From Candidatus Thorarchaeota archaeon (GTDB lineage: Archaea > Asgardarchaeota > Thorarchaeia > Thorarchaeales > Thorarchaeaceae), in assembly GCA_004524595.1 (NCBI GenBank), contig SDOA01000170.1, positions 1 to 6,805 of the forward strand: a stretch of DNA of 6,805 bases. Direction: 5' to 3'. This document shows, in pieces, positions 1 to 6,038 of this stretch. A model generated the notes under the pieces. It was given only the letters and a program-made list of their open reading frames with translations, was not told the DNA's origin and searched no databases. How positions within the stretch are numbered: the first letter of the stretch is position 1; every line of letters starts with the position of its first letter. Made by a program: the position numbers and the translations under genes.

Positions 1-785
1 ATGTTTGCGAAGGGCCCAGTGTGCATGATTGCAGGAGTACCTTCAATTGTCTGAATCAAGTTTGGTTTCAGTGCATCTCGTAGGAGTACTGCCATCGCGC
101 CTTGAGCCTTAACATCTTTTGCAAACATGTCATCCAATTGCTCGGATCTGGCAATCAGGATCTTTCCCAAGCGCTCTTTTAGCTCAACATAATTGTTGGA
201 GAGACCTAGAATCGCCATGACCTCTGATGCAGAGGTTATAATGAAAGCATCTTCACGTGGAAACCCATCGAATCTACCCCCGAGTCCAACAATCACTTTC
301 CTCAGAGCACGGTCATTCATGTCGAGATTTCTTGGCCAATATGTACGTCTTAGATCAATCTCAGGTTGGTGGTCGTGATGAATGTAGTTATCAATCATTG
401 CGGAGAGAAGATTGTGTGCTGCTGATACCGCTGGAAAGTCACCAGTGAGGAAGAGATTGATTGGTTCAAATGGTTCAAGACGAGACTTCCCACCTCCAGC
501 AGCTCCTCCTTTCACTCCGAACACTGGACCGAGTGATGGTTGTCTAAGAGTGACGACAGTATTATGACCCAGAGCGTTCAATGCCATTGAGAGACCGATA
601 GAATTAGTGGTCTTTCCCTCACCAGCAGGAGTAGGATTTGTGGCAGTAACAAGTATTAGTTTTCCTTTTCTTTTTCCTAATTCCTTTCTGATATTCAAGT
701 CAATCTTAGCCATATACTTACCATAGGTCTCTAAATATTTCTCATCAATACCAGTCTTCTTTGCTAACTCTGTGATTGGAATCAT
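1..785 (-). CDS. fhs: Formate--tetrahydrofolate ligase, N-terminal 261 residues (3' end outside window)
   Basis: The enzyme makes 10-formyl-tetrahydrofolate from formate, ATP and tetrahydrofolate in the cytoplasm. It is the formate entry step of the folate-type Wood-Ljungdahl and one-carbon pathways. The frame is open from the ATG at 785 to the left edge. Visible family blocks, in order, are an N-terminal ELAKKTGI...YGKYMAKI segment (residues 6-28), the ATP-binding P-loop TPAGEGKTT (52-60), RQPSLGPVFGVKGGAAGGG (81-99), TGDF...AAHNLL (114-127), DMNDRALR (155-162), GLGG...PRED (167-179), ASEVMAIL (186-193), KERLG (203-207) and DALKPNLIQT.EGTP (237-251). Two positions look unusual from memory of the family: Pro118 where TGDxHA normally has His, and Lys100 where GGGY is usual. 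No clear ribosome binding site precedes the ATG. An in-frame GTG four codons upstream is an alternative start. The gene is divergent from the flavin oxidoreductase. The full protein is normally about 550-600 residues, so roughly half is visible. Confidence 0.95.
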   Translation of the reverse strand, partial: MIPITELAKKTGIDEKYLETYGKYMAKIDLNIRKELGKRKGKLILVTATNPTPAGEGKTTNSIGLSMALNALGHNTVVTLRQPSLGPVFGVKGGAAGGGKSRLEPFEPINLFLTGDFPAVSAAHNLLSAMIDNYIHHDHQPEIDLRRTYWPRNLDMNDRALRKVIVGLGGRFDGFPREDAFIITSASEVMAILGLSNNYVELKERLGKILIARSEQLDDMFAKDVKAQGAMAVLLRDALKPNLIQTIEGTPAIMHTGPFAN

Positions 786-819
786 TGTTGTGTACACGCA
801 CCTAGGCCATCTATTGATT

Positions 820-831
820 TTGAGAGGTCAT
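820..831. repeat. Intergenic motif copy 1, TTGAGAGGTCAT
   Basis: This 12-base sequence recurs exactly at 2027-2038, in the next intergenic spacer. It contains a partial inverted repeat, TGA-N4-TCA. Here it lies 35-46 bases upstream of the fhs start on the opposite strand and 135 bases before the flavin oxidoreductase start. It could be an operator half, but the function is unknown. Confidence 0.45.
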
Positions 832-838
832 AATCCTT

Positions 839-850
839 GATAAAATAAGC
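839..850 (-). promoter_or_regulatory. Possible TATA-like element for fhs
   Basis: On the minus strand this reads GCTTATTTTATC, an AT-rich block in an otherwise mixed spacer, 54-65 bases before the fhs ATG. An archaeal start site about 25 bases downstream would leave a leader of roughly 30 bases. The call rests on composition and spacing only. Confidence 0.3.
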
Positions 851-853
851 TCT

Positions 854-869
854 ATGGTGGTCAAACCAT
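854..869. repeat. Small inverted repeat in the fhs/oxidoreductase divergent spacer
   Basis: ATGGT (854-858) and ACCAT (865-869) form 5-base arms around GGTCAA. An overlapping alternative is TGGT-CAA-ACCA at 858-868. It lies between the two divergent genes, where an operator would be expected. It is short enough to arise by chance. Confidence 0.2.
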
Positions 870-900
870 TAGCAACATACACTATTTTTCATTAAGGTTG

Positions 901-910
901 TTAGATATAT
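901..910 (+). promoter_or_regulatory. Possible TATA-like element for the flavin oxidoreductase
   Basis: TTAGATATAT lies 56-65 bases before the ATG at 966, with the shared CCAAARGAACATAAG motif starting 3 bases downstream. A start site about 25 bases further on would give a leader of around 30 bases. The shared motif itself could instead be the core promoter. Confidence 0.3.
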
Positions 911-913
911 TGC

Positions 914-928
914 CCAAAGGAACATAAG
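914..928 (+). promoter_or_regulatory. Shared upstream motif copy 1, CCAAAGGAACATAAG
   Basis: Fourteen of 15 bases match 2077-2091 upstream of the RuBisCO-like gene. This copy ends 37 bases before its start codon; the other ends 34 bases before its own. Similar sequence at a similar distance suggests a promoter element (purine-rich BRE-like part followed by AACATAAG) or a regulator site. Which one cannot be decided from sequence. Confidence 0.5.
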
Positions 929-954
929 TTACTTCCTTCTGCAATGAGTTGTTT

Positions 955-960
955 GGTGAT
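955..960 (+). promoter_or_regulatory. Ribosome binding site of the flavin oxidoreductase
   Basis: GGTGAT, a good match to the archaeal anti-Shine-Dalgarno complement, sits 5 bases before the ATG at 966. An ATG at 961 is in another frame, so this site fixes the start at 966. Confidence 0.75.
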
Positions 961-965
961 ATGAA

Positions 966-2009
966 ATGCCCGAACTTAGCGACCCGATTAGAATAGCTGG
1001 TCTTCAAATCAGGAACCGTACAGCTATGGCACCTATGGTACGTAATCTAGCAGACGAAGAGGGAAAAGTCACAAAAGAAGCGATTGATCATTATAGATTA
1101 CGAGCCATGGGAGGGGTAGGTCTCATCATTGTTGAGGCCGCTGCAATAGACTGGAACCACCGAATTATGAACCATAATATTGGCATACATAATGATGCAA
1201 TGATACAGGGACTTAGTGAGCTCGCAGCTGCAATCAAAGACCAGGGGTCTAGCGCGTTCATTCAAATTAATCATTCAGGACCTAAAGGACATGGAAAACA
1301 GACCTATGTGGGGCCATCATCGATTCCGATCATGAAGAACAATATACCAGTTTCTCTTACAGGTGAAGATATTCAGAATATCAAACACTTGTTTGTTGAT
1401 GCTGCAAGGAGAGCCAAGGAGGCAGGATTTGATGGTGTTGAGATTCATGGCGCACACTACTATCTCTTGAGTGCTTTTCTCTCATCGTATACGAATCAGA
1501 GAAGAGACGAGTATGGGGGATCAGTAGTGAACAGAGCACGGTTTTCTGTTGAAGTCATCAAAGCTATCAGAGAGGAACTTGGTGACTATCCACTCATCTT
1601 CAGGTTGAATGGACTGGAGAATGTAGTTGGCGGAGTCACCTTAGAAGAGGGAATTGAGATTGCGAAGCTAATAGAGGGGGCAGGAATCAACGCGCTCCAT
1701 ATTTCGTGTGTGGTCGATGAGACCTACAATCCAGGATTGTCCCCTAGATTTGACAGAGATACGCAACCAGATTTTCTAAGAGGCTATCCCTATGATAGTT
1801 GTATTCCCATCGCTGGAAAGATAAAACAACATGTGAAAATCCCTGTAATAGGTGTAGGTATGGTCAGAGATGCACAGACAGCAAGAGATGTGATGAAGAA
1901 AGATCAATGTGATATTCTTGCACTTGGTAGAGCATTGCTTGCAGATCCAGAATTTGTCAACAAGACATTCCAAGGAAAAGACAATGAGATTATTCCTTGG
2001 AAAGACTAA
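966..2009 (+). CDS. Old yellow enzyme family NADH:flavin oxidoreductase (FMN TIM barrel)
   Basis: This is a stand-alone FMN-binding barrel of 347 residues that should reduce an activated C=C bond (enone or enoate) using a nicotinamide cofactor in the cytoplasm. Landmarks are the N-terminal strand RNRTAMAPM (16-24), Q100 and H103 in QINH facing the flavin, and the signature HGAHYYLLSAFLS (161-173) with the substrate-binding pair H161/H164 and Y166. These are followed by N177-R-R-DEYGGS (to 186), R213, and the FMN phosphate-binding half GVGMVRD (296-302) plus ALGRALLADPEF (319-330). It lacks the C-terminal iron-sulfur and FAD/NAD domains of 2,4-dienoyl-CoA or enoate reductases of about 650 residues, so it must get electrons directly or from a partner. 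The usual Cys of YqjM-type enzymes after the APM motif is absent (Val25). The gene lies 116 bases before the RuBisCO-like gene on the same strand, with a shared upstream motif. The substrate is not predictable. Confidence 0.9.
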   Translation: MPELSDPIRIAGLQIRNRTAMAPMVRNLADEEGKVTKEAIDHYRLRAMGGVGLIIVEAAAIDWNHRIMNHNIGIHNDAMIQGLSELAAAIKDQGSSAFIQINHSGPKGHGKQTYVGPSSIPIMKNNIPVSLTGEDIQNIKHLFVDAARRAKEAGFDGVEIHGAHYYLLSAFLSSYTNQRRDEYGGSVVNRARFSVEVIKAIREELGDYPLIFRLNGLENVVGGVTLEEGIEIAKLIEGAGINALHISCVVDETYNPGLSPRFDRDTQPDFLRGYPYDSCIPIAGKIKQHVKIPVIGVGMVRDAQTARDVMKKDQCDILALGRALLADPEFVNKTFQGKDNEIIPWKD

Positions 2010-2026
2010 TCGAATCTCACAAACCA

Positions 2027-2038
2027 TTGAGAGGTCAT
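2027..2038. repeat. Intergenic motif copy 2, TTGAGAGGTCAT
   Basis: Exact copy of 820-831. It starts 18 bases after the oxidoreductase stop codon and ends 87 bases before the ATG of the RuBisCO-like gene. Having both copies only in spacers flanking the oxidoreductase makes a regulatory role more likely than chance. Confidence 0.45.
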
Positions 2039-2076
2039 TACAGGAATAATATCCCATGTTCGTAGATCGAGTCGCT

Positions 2077-2091
2077 CCAAAAGAACATAAG
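2077..2091 (+). promoter_or_regulatory. Shared upstream motif copy 2, CCAAAAGAACATAAG
   Basis: Matches 914-928 at 14 of 15 positions and ends 34 bases before the ATG at 2126. An AT-rich AATAATAT at 2045-2052 is the only other TATA candidate in this spacer. If the RuBisCO-like gene has its own promoter, this motif is the best marker of it. Confidence 0.5.
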
Positions 2092-2114
2092 GCAGGGAGT
2101 CCATTCGATTAACT

Positions 2115-2120
2115 GGTTGA
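2115..2120 (+). promoter_or_regulatory. Ribosome binding site of the RuBisCO-like gene
   Basis: GGTTGA, one inserted base away from GGTGA, ends 5 bases before the ATG at 2126. It favours that ATG over the in-frame TTG at 2117, which overlaps this site and has no site of its own at proper spacing. Confidence 0.55.
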
Positions 2121-2125
2121 TTGCA

Positions 2126-3439
2126 ATGAAAAGAGTTCCACTAGATTCTCTTCCTGACGCACTCCCTGATGCTATCGATGAAGATAGATATGTAGTCTGT
2201 ACCTACTATGTTGGACTTCCTCCATTTATGGATGCGAGGGAACTTGCCCAATTCGCAGCAATTGAACAGAGTACAGGAACATGGATTCCTGTGCCGGGGG
2301 AAACTCCAGAGGTGAGAAAACGACATGTAGCAAAAGTCGTTGGCATCTATGAGGTGCCACAATATGAGTATAGTCTTCCCAAAGATCTTGAACGAAGGGA
2401 GTATGTCATACAGATTGCTTTTCCCTGGGAGAATTTTGGTCAACAGATTCCTATGCTATTCACTACAGTGATTGGTAATGTTTCATTATATGGTCGAATC
2501 AAATGTCTGGATATGAAATTCCCAAAGAGTTGGTTGAAGGGATTCAAAGGACCAAAATATGGTATAGAGGGACTTAGGAAACTCCTGAAGATTAAAGACA
2601 GGCCAATACTGAATAATATGATCAAACCATGCGTATACACATCCGCCAAGCTAGGGGCTCAACTCTGTTACGAGGCTGCAGTTGGTGGAGCGGATATTGT
2701 CAAAGATGATGAACTACTGGCAGATGCATCTTTCAATACATTGGAAGAGAGGATTCCCCTTTTCATGGAAGCAATTGATCGTGCAGATGCAGAGAAGGGA
2801 GAGAAGACAATATACACTGTGAATATTACGGATAGTGTACCAAAATTATTCGATAATGCTGAGAGAGCCATCGAACTGGGTGCAAATGGGTTGATGATTA
2901 ATTTCCTCGCAGTGGGATATTCTGCATTTCAACATGTCTGCGAAGATCCATCAATCAAAGTTCCTATCCTAGCACACATGGATGTCACAGGAGCACTCTC
3001 ATACTCTCCAATCGTTGGTATCTCAAATAACATAGTGACAGGAAAACTACCTCGCATCTGTGGTTCGGATCTTACAGTATTTCCAGCTCCATATGGAAAA
3101 GCACCTGTATTGAAGGAACGATACCTCCACGTAGCACATGACATGGTCATGCCGCTGCATCACATTAAAGCAACAGCACCCATGCCCAGTGGTGGAATTA
3201 GCCAAGGACATGTGGAAGAGGTCGTTGACGACCTGGGATATGACATCGTCATAGGAGCAGGTGGAGCCATCCATGCTCATCCAAATGGACCACGTGCGGG
3301 AGCAATTGCATTCAGGCAAGCTATTGATGCTAAGATGAAAGGTATTCCAGTGAGCAAGTATGCCAAAGAGGAGGGTCATGAGTATCTAAAAGCGGCAATG
3401 GATGCGTGGGGTTCAGGAAAGACTGGGGCTGATTTGTAG
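2126..3439 (+). CDS. RuBisCO-like protein (form IV-type large subunit homologue)
   Basis: The protein has 437 residues from the ATG at 2126. An N-terminal alpha/beta domain (about 20-135) precedes the catalytic barrel. Retained RuBisCO features, with spinach positions in brackets, are E47 [60], T52-W53 [65-66] in STGTW, N118 [123] in GNV, K167 [175], and the activation segment GGADIVKDDE with carbamate lysine K193 [201] and metal ligands D195 [203] and E196 [204]. Also retained are H284 [294], a GK at 324-325 at loop 6 [K334], SGG 355-357 [379-381] and G379-G380 [403-404]. By hand alignment, K177 is C169, R295 is M285 and H327 is V318. Loss of the proton-handling lysine and of phosphate/substrate-binding residues argues against CO2 fixation and for an enolase, isomerase or decarboxylase-like reaction on another substrate. 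MtnW (methionine salvage) is one known role of such proteins, but no salvage gene is nearby. It probably sits in a cluster with the flavin oxidoreductase before it and the toroid protein 55 bases after it. It ends in TAG. Confidence 0.9.
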   Translation: MKRVPLDSLPDALPDAIDEDRYVVCTYYVGLPPFMDARELAQFAAIEQSTGTWIPVPGETPEVRKRHVAKVVGIYEVPQYEYSLPKDLERREYVIQIAFPWENFGQQIPMLFTTVIGNVSLYGRIKCLDMKFPKSWLKGFKGPKYGIEGLRKLLKIKDRPILNNMIKPCVYTSAKLGAQLCYEAAVGGADIVKDDELLADASFNTLEERIPLFMEAIDRADAEKGEKTIYTVNITDSVPKLFDNAERAIELGANGLMINFLAVGYSAFQHVCEDPSIKVPILAHMDVTGALSYSPIVGISNNIVTGKLPRICGSDLTVFPAPYGKAPVLKERYLHVAHDMVMPLHHIKATAPMPSGGISQGHVEEVVDDLGYDIVIGAGGAIHAHPNGPRAGAIAFRQAIDAKMKGIPVSKYAKEEGHEYLKAAMDAWGSGKTGADL

Positions 3440-3479
3440 CTCGGAAAAACACGTTGAGAAATAGCTTAATACGGAAGAA

Positions 3480-3490
3480 GACCAAAGGTC
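3480..3490 (+). repeat. Short inverted repeat GACC-AAA-GGTC over the ribosome binding region
   Basis: Four-base arms with a 3-base loop end 4 bases before the ATG at 3495. The right arm contains the only Shine-Dalgarno-like bases (AGGT, 3486-3489). A stem this short would be weak, so any effect on translation is speculative. Confidence 0.2.
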
Positions 3491-3494
3491 AAGT

Positions 3495-4490
3495 ATGCAG
3501 TTAGATAGTATCGTATCTCAAGATACGCTTGATTGGCTCTTAGAACCAGAGAATCCAAGTGTCCGTTTCTGGGCACTACAACAACTGCAGAACAGACCTT
3601 CTGAATATCTTGATGTCATTGAAGCACAAGATGCAATTATGGAATCATCCTGTGTCAAGACAATACTTGGGAAACAGACGAAAGAGGGCTATTGGGGAAA
3701 GTATGATGATATGTACTTACCAAAGTATACCACAACCACTCATAACTTGCTCATTTTGGCTGAGTTAGGAGCAAAGCGAACACCCCAGATTGAGAAGGCA
3801 TTAGAATACATCTTTCTCTTTCAACGTGATTCGGGTCATTTTCTAACGGAGCGCCCACGAACAGATAAGGGAAGGGCTAGCGAAGTAAAAGATGGTTGCT
3901 GTTTCGATGGAAATATCTTGTTCTATCTCAATCACTTTGGTTATCTTAGTGATTCCAGAACACAGAGGTTAATTGATTTCCAAATTGACTACCATTCTGA
4001 TGACTTGGGAGGTTGGAAATGTCGTGCATTTCCTATTAATCGGAGCGGAGTATTTCCAGAGAATTGTTTTATGGGAGGCATGAAGGTTCTTAAAGCAATC
4101 TCGCGAATTCCAACAGAACATCGATCAAAGGACCTAAATCGCATTATAGACCAAGAAGTTGAAATCGTGCTCGACAATGGGATTTTCAAATACCTTCGAA
4201 ATCCTGATGGCAGTAGAAAGGAAAAGGCAGGATGGAAACGGTTTGGATTCCCACTGTTCTATCAGTCAGACATTCTGGAGGTGCTTGATATCTTAACTGA
4301 ACTAGGTGTAAGAGACGACAGGATGCAAGAATCTATTGATTATGTCATCACGATGCAAGAGCCTAGTGGTAGGTGGCTTCTCAAGAATACATACAATGGT
4401 AAGATGCTCTGTCAAATTGAAGAGAAAGATAAGTCATCTAAATGGATTACTCTGAGGGCAGCAAGAGTCCTAAGTAGATATCTTAAATGA
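3495..4490 (+). CDS. Alpha/alpha-toroid protein with squalene-cyclase/prenyltransferase-like repeats
   Basis: This 331-residue, probably soluble protein shows repeated QW-type motifs (Q-x3-G-x-W/F) typical of terpenoid cyclase/prenyltransferase toroids. They are QTKEGYW (61-67), QRDSGHF (110-116), a longer Q163...GGW (172-174) and QEPSGRW (288-294). The N-terminal DWLLEPENPSVRFWALQQL stretch (13-31) resembles one I recall from uncharacterised archaeal and bacterial proteins of this fold. No DxDD acid motif of squalene-hopene cyclases is present, and no membrane segment is evident. Cysteines C135-C136 (DGCCFDGN), C176 (GGWKC) and C191 lie around the presumed central cavity and could bind metal or substrate; this is inference. 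The start is the ATG at 3495 with a weak AGGT 5 bases upstream. The gene follows the RuBisCO-like gene by 55 bases on the same strand, which suggests co-transcription. The biochemical function is unknown. Confidence 0.75.
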   Translation: MQLDSIVSQDTLDWLLEPENPSVRFWALQQLQNRPSEYLDVIEAQDAIMESSCVKTILGKQTKEGYWGKYDDMYLPKYTTTTHNLLILAELGAKRTPQIEKALEYIFLFQRDSGHFLTERPRTDKGRASEVKDGCCFDGNILFYLNHFGYLSDSRTQRLIDFQIDYHSDDLGGWKCRAFPINRSGVFPENCFMGGMKVLKAISRIPTEHRSKDLNRIIDQEVEIVLDNGIFKYLRNPDGSRKEKAGWKRFGFPLFYQSDILEVLDILTELGVRDDRMQESIDYVITMQEPSGRWLLKNTYNGKMLCQIEEKDKSSKWITLRAARVLSRYLK

Positions 4491-4515
4491 TGTTTGTCAT
4501 CGATCTCAGTACAAC

Positions 4516-5421
4516 CTATTTTGTTGGGTATTCTGCTAACTCTGTTCTGAAATCCTGTCCTTTAGTTATGATGTCTTTTGCGTCTTGGGTAATAATCGCA
4601 AATCTATAGGTGATTGTTGTTGCAGTGCTATTCCAATAAATGAACTCGGGAGGGAGCGTAAAAGTTTCATCCCATTTCCGACACACCGATTCAAAATATT
4701 TTTGGACTACTGGTCTTGAGCATGTACGTTCTAATTCTATGTCAAACGTATATCGAAAGACCTCATCACCTTTGGTCAAATACCGTATCTTGTCAATTGC
4801 ATCATCAAATCGAGAATCATTATCGTCTTCGTGATCAAGCAGTCCAAGACGATACTCCAAACCACGCTCATCAAAATAGTCGTCAATACGGACTCTGAAA
4901 TTTGTCATCTTTGAGTCCACACTCATTGAATTGGGAATGAATTGGCGTGTATGATCTGGTCTAAGGATTCGAGTATAGTTTAGTGTTATCTCTAGGACCA
5001 TACCTTCAGAGTCACCCATGCGAATATAGTCTCCAACTCTGAAAGGCCTAGCAACTAGAATGTAGACGCCACTTACAATATTTTGAAGAGCTCTTGAGAA
5101 AGCAAGACCAATCGCAGTACCTAGTAATGCACCACCAGCTAGGACGTAAGCACCTATAGTTTCACCAGCTAGTGATAAAATCACCAGTAAAGCCACTGAA
5201 AAGTAGAATAACCGTATCCCGAATACTGTGCCACTCGTTGCTTCCCGTGGCATTCCAACTTTCTTGAACGACACTTTCACAAATCGGATAGTAATCAGAT
5301 AAAGGATGTAAAGAAAGACAAAGAAGGGTAAGGCAGCGATAAGACCTGCATACTCCTCAAGCCCAAAAGGTGTCAGAAGTAGTTTGAGGTATTCTACAAA
5401 ATAGCTAAATATGTCTTGCAA
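4516..5421 (-). CDS. Small-conductance mechanosensitive channel, MscS family
   Basis: The 301-residue membrane protein is close to E. coli MscS in size (about 286). It should form a tension-gated pore that releases ions and solutes on osmotic downshock. Hydrophobic segments lie at about 24-49, 66-89 and 91-123. The third is the Gly/Ala-rich pore helix (AGGALLGTAIGLAFSRALQN), followed by the signature RPFRVGDYI (125-133) and the beta domain with GMVLEI and IPNSMSVDSKMTNF (162-175). A C-terminal alpha/beta vestibule domain includes an acidic stretch, DHEDDNDSRFDD (196-207). The start is uncertain. I use a TTG at 5421 with GGGAG ten bases upstream, because the first in-frame ATG (residue 57) would remove the first membrane helix. 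It ends in TAG and converges with the toroid gene, 25 bases between stops. It follows the split-barrel gene by 78 bases and may have its own promoter. Confidence 0.92.
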   Translation of the reverse strand: MQDIFSYFVEYLKLLLTPFGLEEYAGLIAALPFFVFLYILYLITIRFVKVSFKKVGMPREATSGTVFGIRLFYFSVALLVILSLAGETIGAYVLAGGALLGTAIGLAFSRALQNIVSGVYILVARPFRVGDYIRMGDSEGMVLEITLNYTRILRPDHTRQFIPNSMSVDSKMTNFRVRIDDYFDERGLEYRLGLLDHEDDNDSRFDDAIDKIRYLTKGDEVFRYTFDIELERTCSRPVVQKYFESVCRKWDETFTLPPEFIYWNSTATTITYRFAIITQDAKDIITKGQDFRTELAEYPTK

Positions 5422-5484
5422 TTGTGGTTGGCTCCCAAATGATTATCGTGCGACTGAGAAATCGTGGATTAATTCTTATGGGTT

Positions 5485-5497
5485 TAGAACTGTTCTA
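5485..5497. promoter_or_regulatory. Perfect palindrome TAGAAC-T-GTTCTA upstream of the MscS gene
   Basis: Six-base arms flank one central base in the spacer between the split-barrel stop (5500-5502) and the MscS start, 64-76 bases upstream of the latter. An AT-rich block (minus-strand ATAAGAATTAAT, 5468-5479) lies just downstream and could hold a promoter. The one-base centre fits a dimeric regulator site better than a hairpin terminator. No regulator is identified. Confidence 0.35.
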
Positions 5498-5499
5498 CC

Positions 5500-6030
5500 T
5501 CAGATGACGATTTCTCGTCTATTTTCGGGTATGGTGACTTTGTAACCAACGTTGGTATGATTACTGCGCATCTCCATTATGCTAAAACCAAGTCCATAGC
5601 AAAATATAGTGGGTTCTGGCGTAATCTTAATGAAGACCATTCTTGTACCGGCGGTTTCTACATCAGTATTCAGATTCATCCTTCCAATTCGAGACTGGCT
5701 CATGGCCCATTTTGCATCAGGAATGTCAAACGGAACAATTTCAGCAGTACCTCTAAACATGGCATAACTTGCCGGAACGAAGCGCATCCAGTAGTGAGGA
5801 AAAGTCACTACTAAAGAGACCGACGGATTCTTGTGAATATTGCGCACTTTAACATAGTTCTCGCCTATTAGAACATATAATGCAAAAGGAGAGCTTGGAG
5901 GAGATACACCGTAGATGATACCTGTTGAGTGAGGTCGTCCCTTTGAATCGATGGTAGTTAGGACACCAAAGGTCTTCTTACCAATTGCCTTCTAAATACG
6001 TGCAAAACTGAATCTAGCTCTAGTCAACAT
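5500..6030 (-). pseudogene. PNPOx-like split-barrel flavoprotein gene with in-frame TAG at codon 13
   Basis: From the ATG at 6030, preceded by AGGGG with 5-base spacing, the frame reads 12 codons (MLTRARFSFARI), a TAG at 5992-5994, then 163 codons to TGA at 5500. After the TAG comes an intact split-barrel start: KTFGVLTTIDSKGRPHSTG (19-37), then NYVKVRNIHKNPSVSL, then strands including RGTAEIVPF and TRMVFIKITPEP. This matches the pyridoxamine-phosphate-oxidase-like superfamily that binds FMN, F420 or other flavins; substrate unknown. No ATG, GTG or TTG lies between the TAG and the GTG at 5847 (codon 62), and starting there would lose the first strands. TAG is one base change from AAG, GAG or CAG, so a point nonsense mutation or base-call error is simplest. 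Initiation at ATT (5983-5985) or readthrough are alternatives. The start lies 8 bases after the kinase stop, so the two are probably co-transcribed. Confidence 0.7.
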
Positions 6031-6038
6031 GCATTCCC

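Noticed and set aside
193..448. Two short plus-strand open frames inside the fhs region
   Set aside because: Both are antisense to conserved formate ligase sequence and overlap one another in different frames.
1776..2057. Minus-strand open frame of 93 codons overlapping the end of the flavin oxidoreductase
   Set aside because: Most of it is antisense to the conserved FMN-binding segment, and its Cys/Ile-rich product looks like antisense translation.
2117..2125. TTG at 2117 as start of the RuBisCO-like protein
   Set aside because: The GGTTGA ribosome site at 2115-2120 overlaps the TTG and is correctly spaced for the ATG at 2126; the three extra residues have no support.
3047..3379. Minus-strand open frame of 110 codons inside the RuBisCO-like gene
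   Set aside because: It lies opposite strongly conserved RuBisCO-family sequence, its product resembles no family, and it has no ribosome site. It is a shadow of the real gene.
2126..3439. Functional CO2-fixing RuBisCO (form III)
   Set aside because: Hand alignment shows loss of K177, R295 and H327 equivalents despite retained metal ligands, so carboxylase activity is not supported.
4491..4515. Terminator between the convergent toroid and MscS genes
   Set aside because: Only a TTTT run just inside the MscS end is visible. I find no convincing stem or longer T tract, so no terminator is called.
5557..5814. Plus-strand open frame of 85 codons in the split-barrel gene
   Set aside because: The minus-strand frame carries the recognisable flavoprotein sequence, and the plus-strand product matches nothing.
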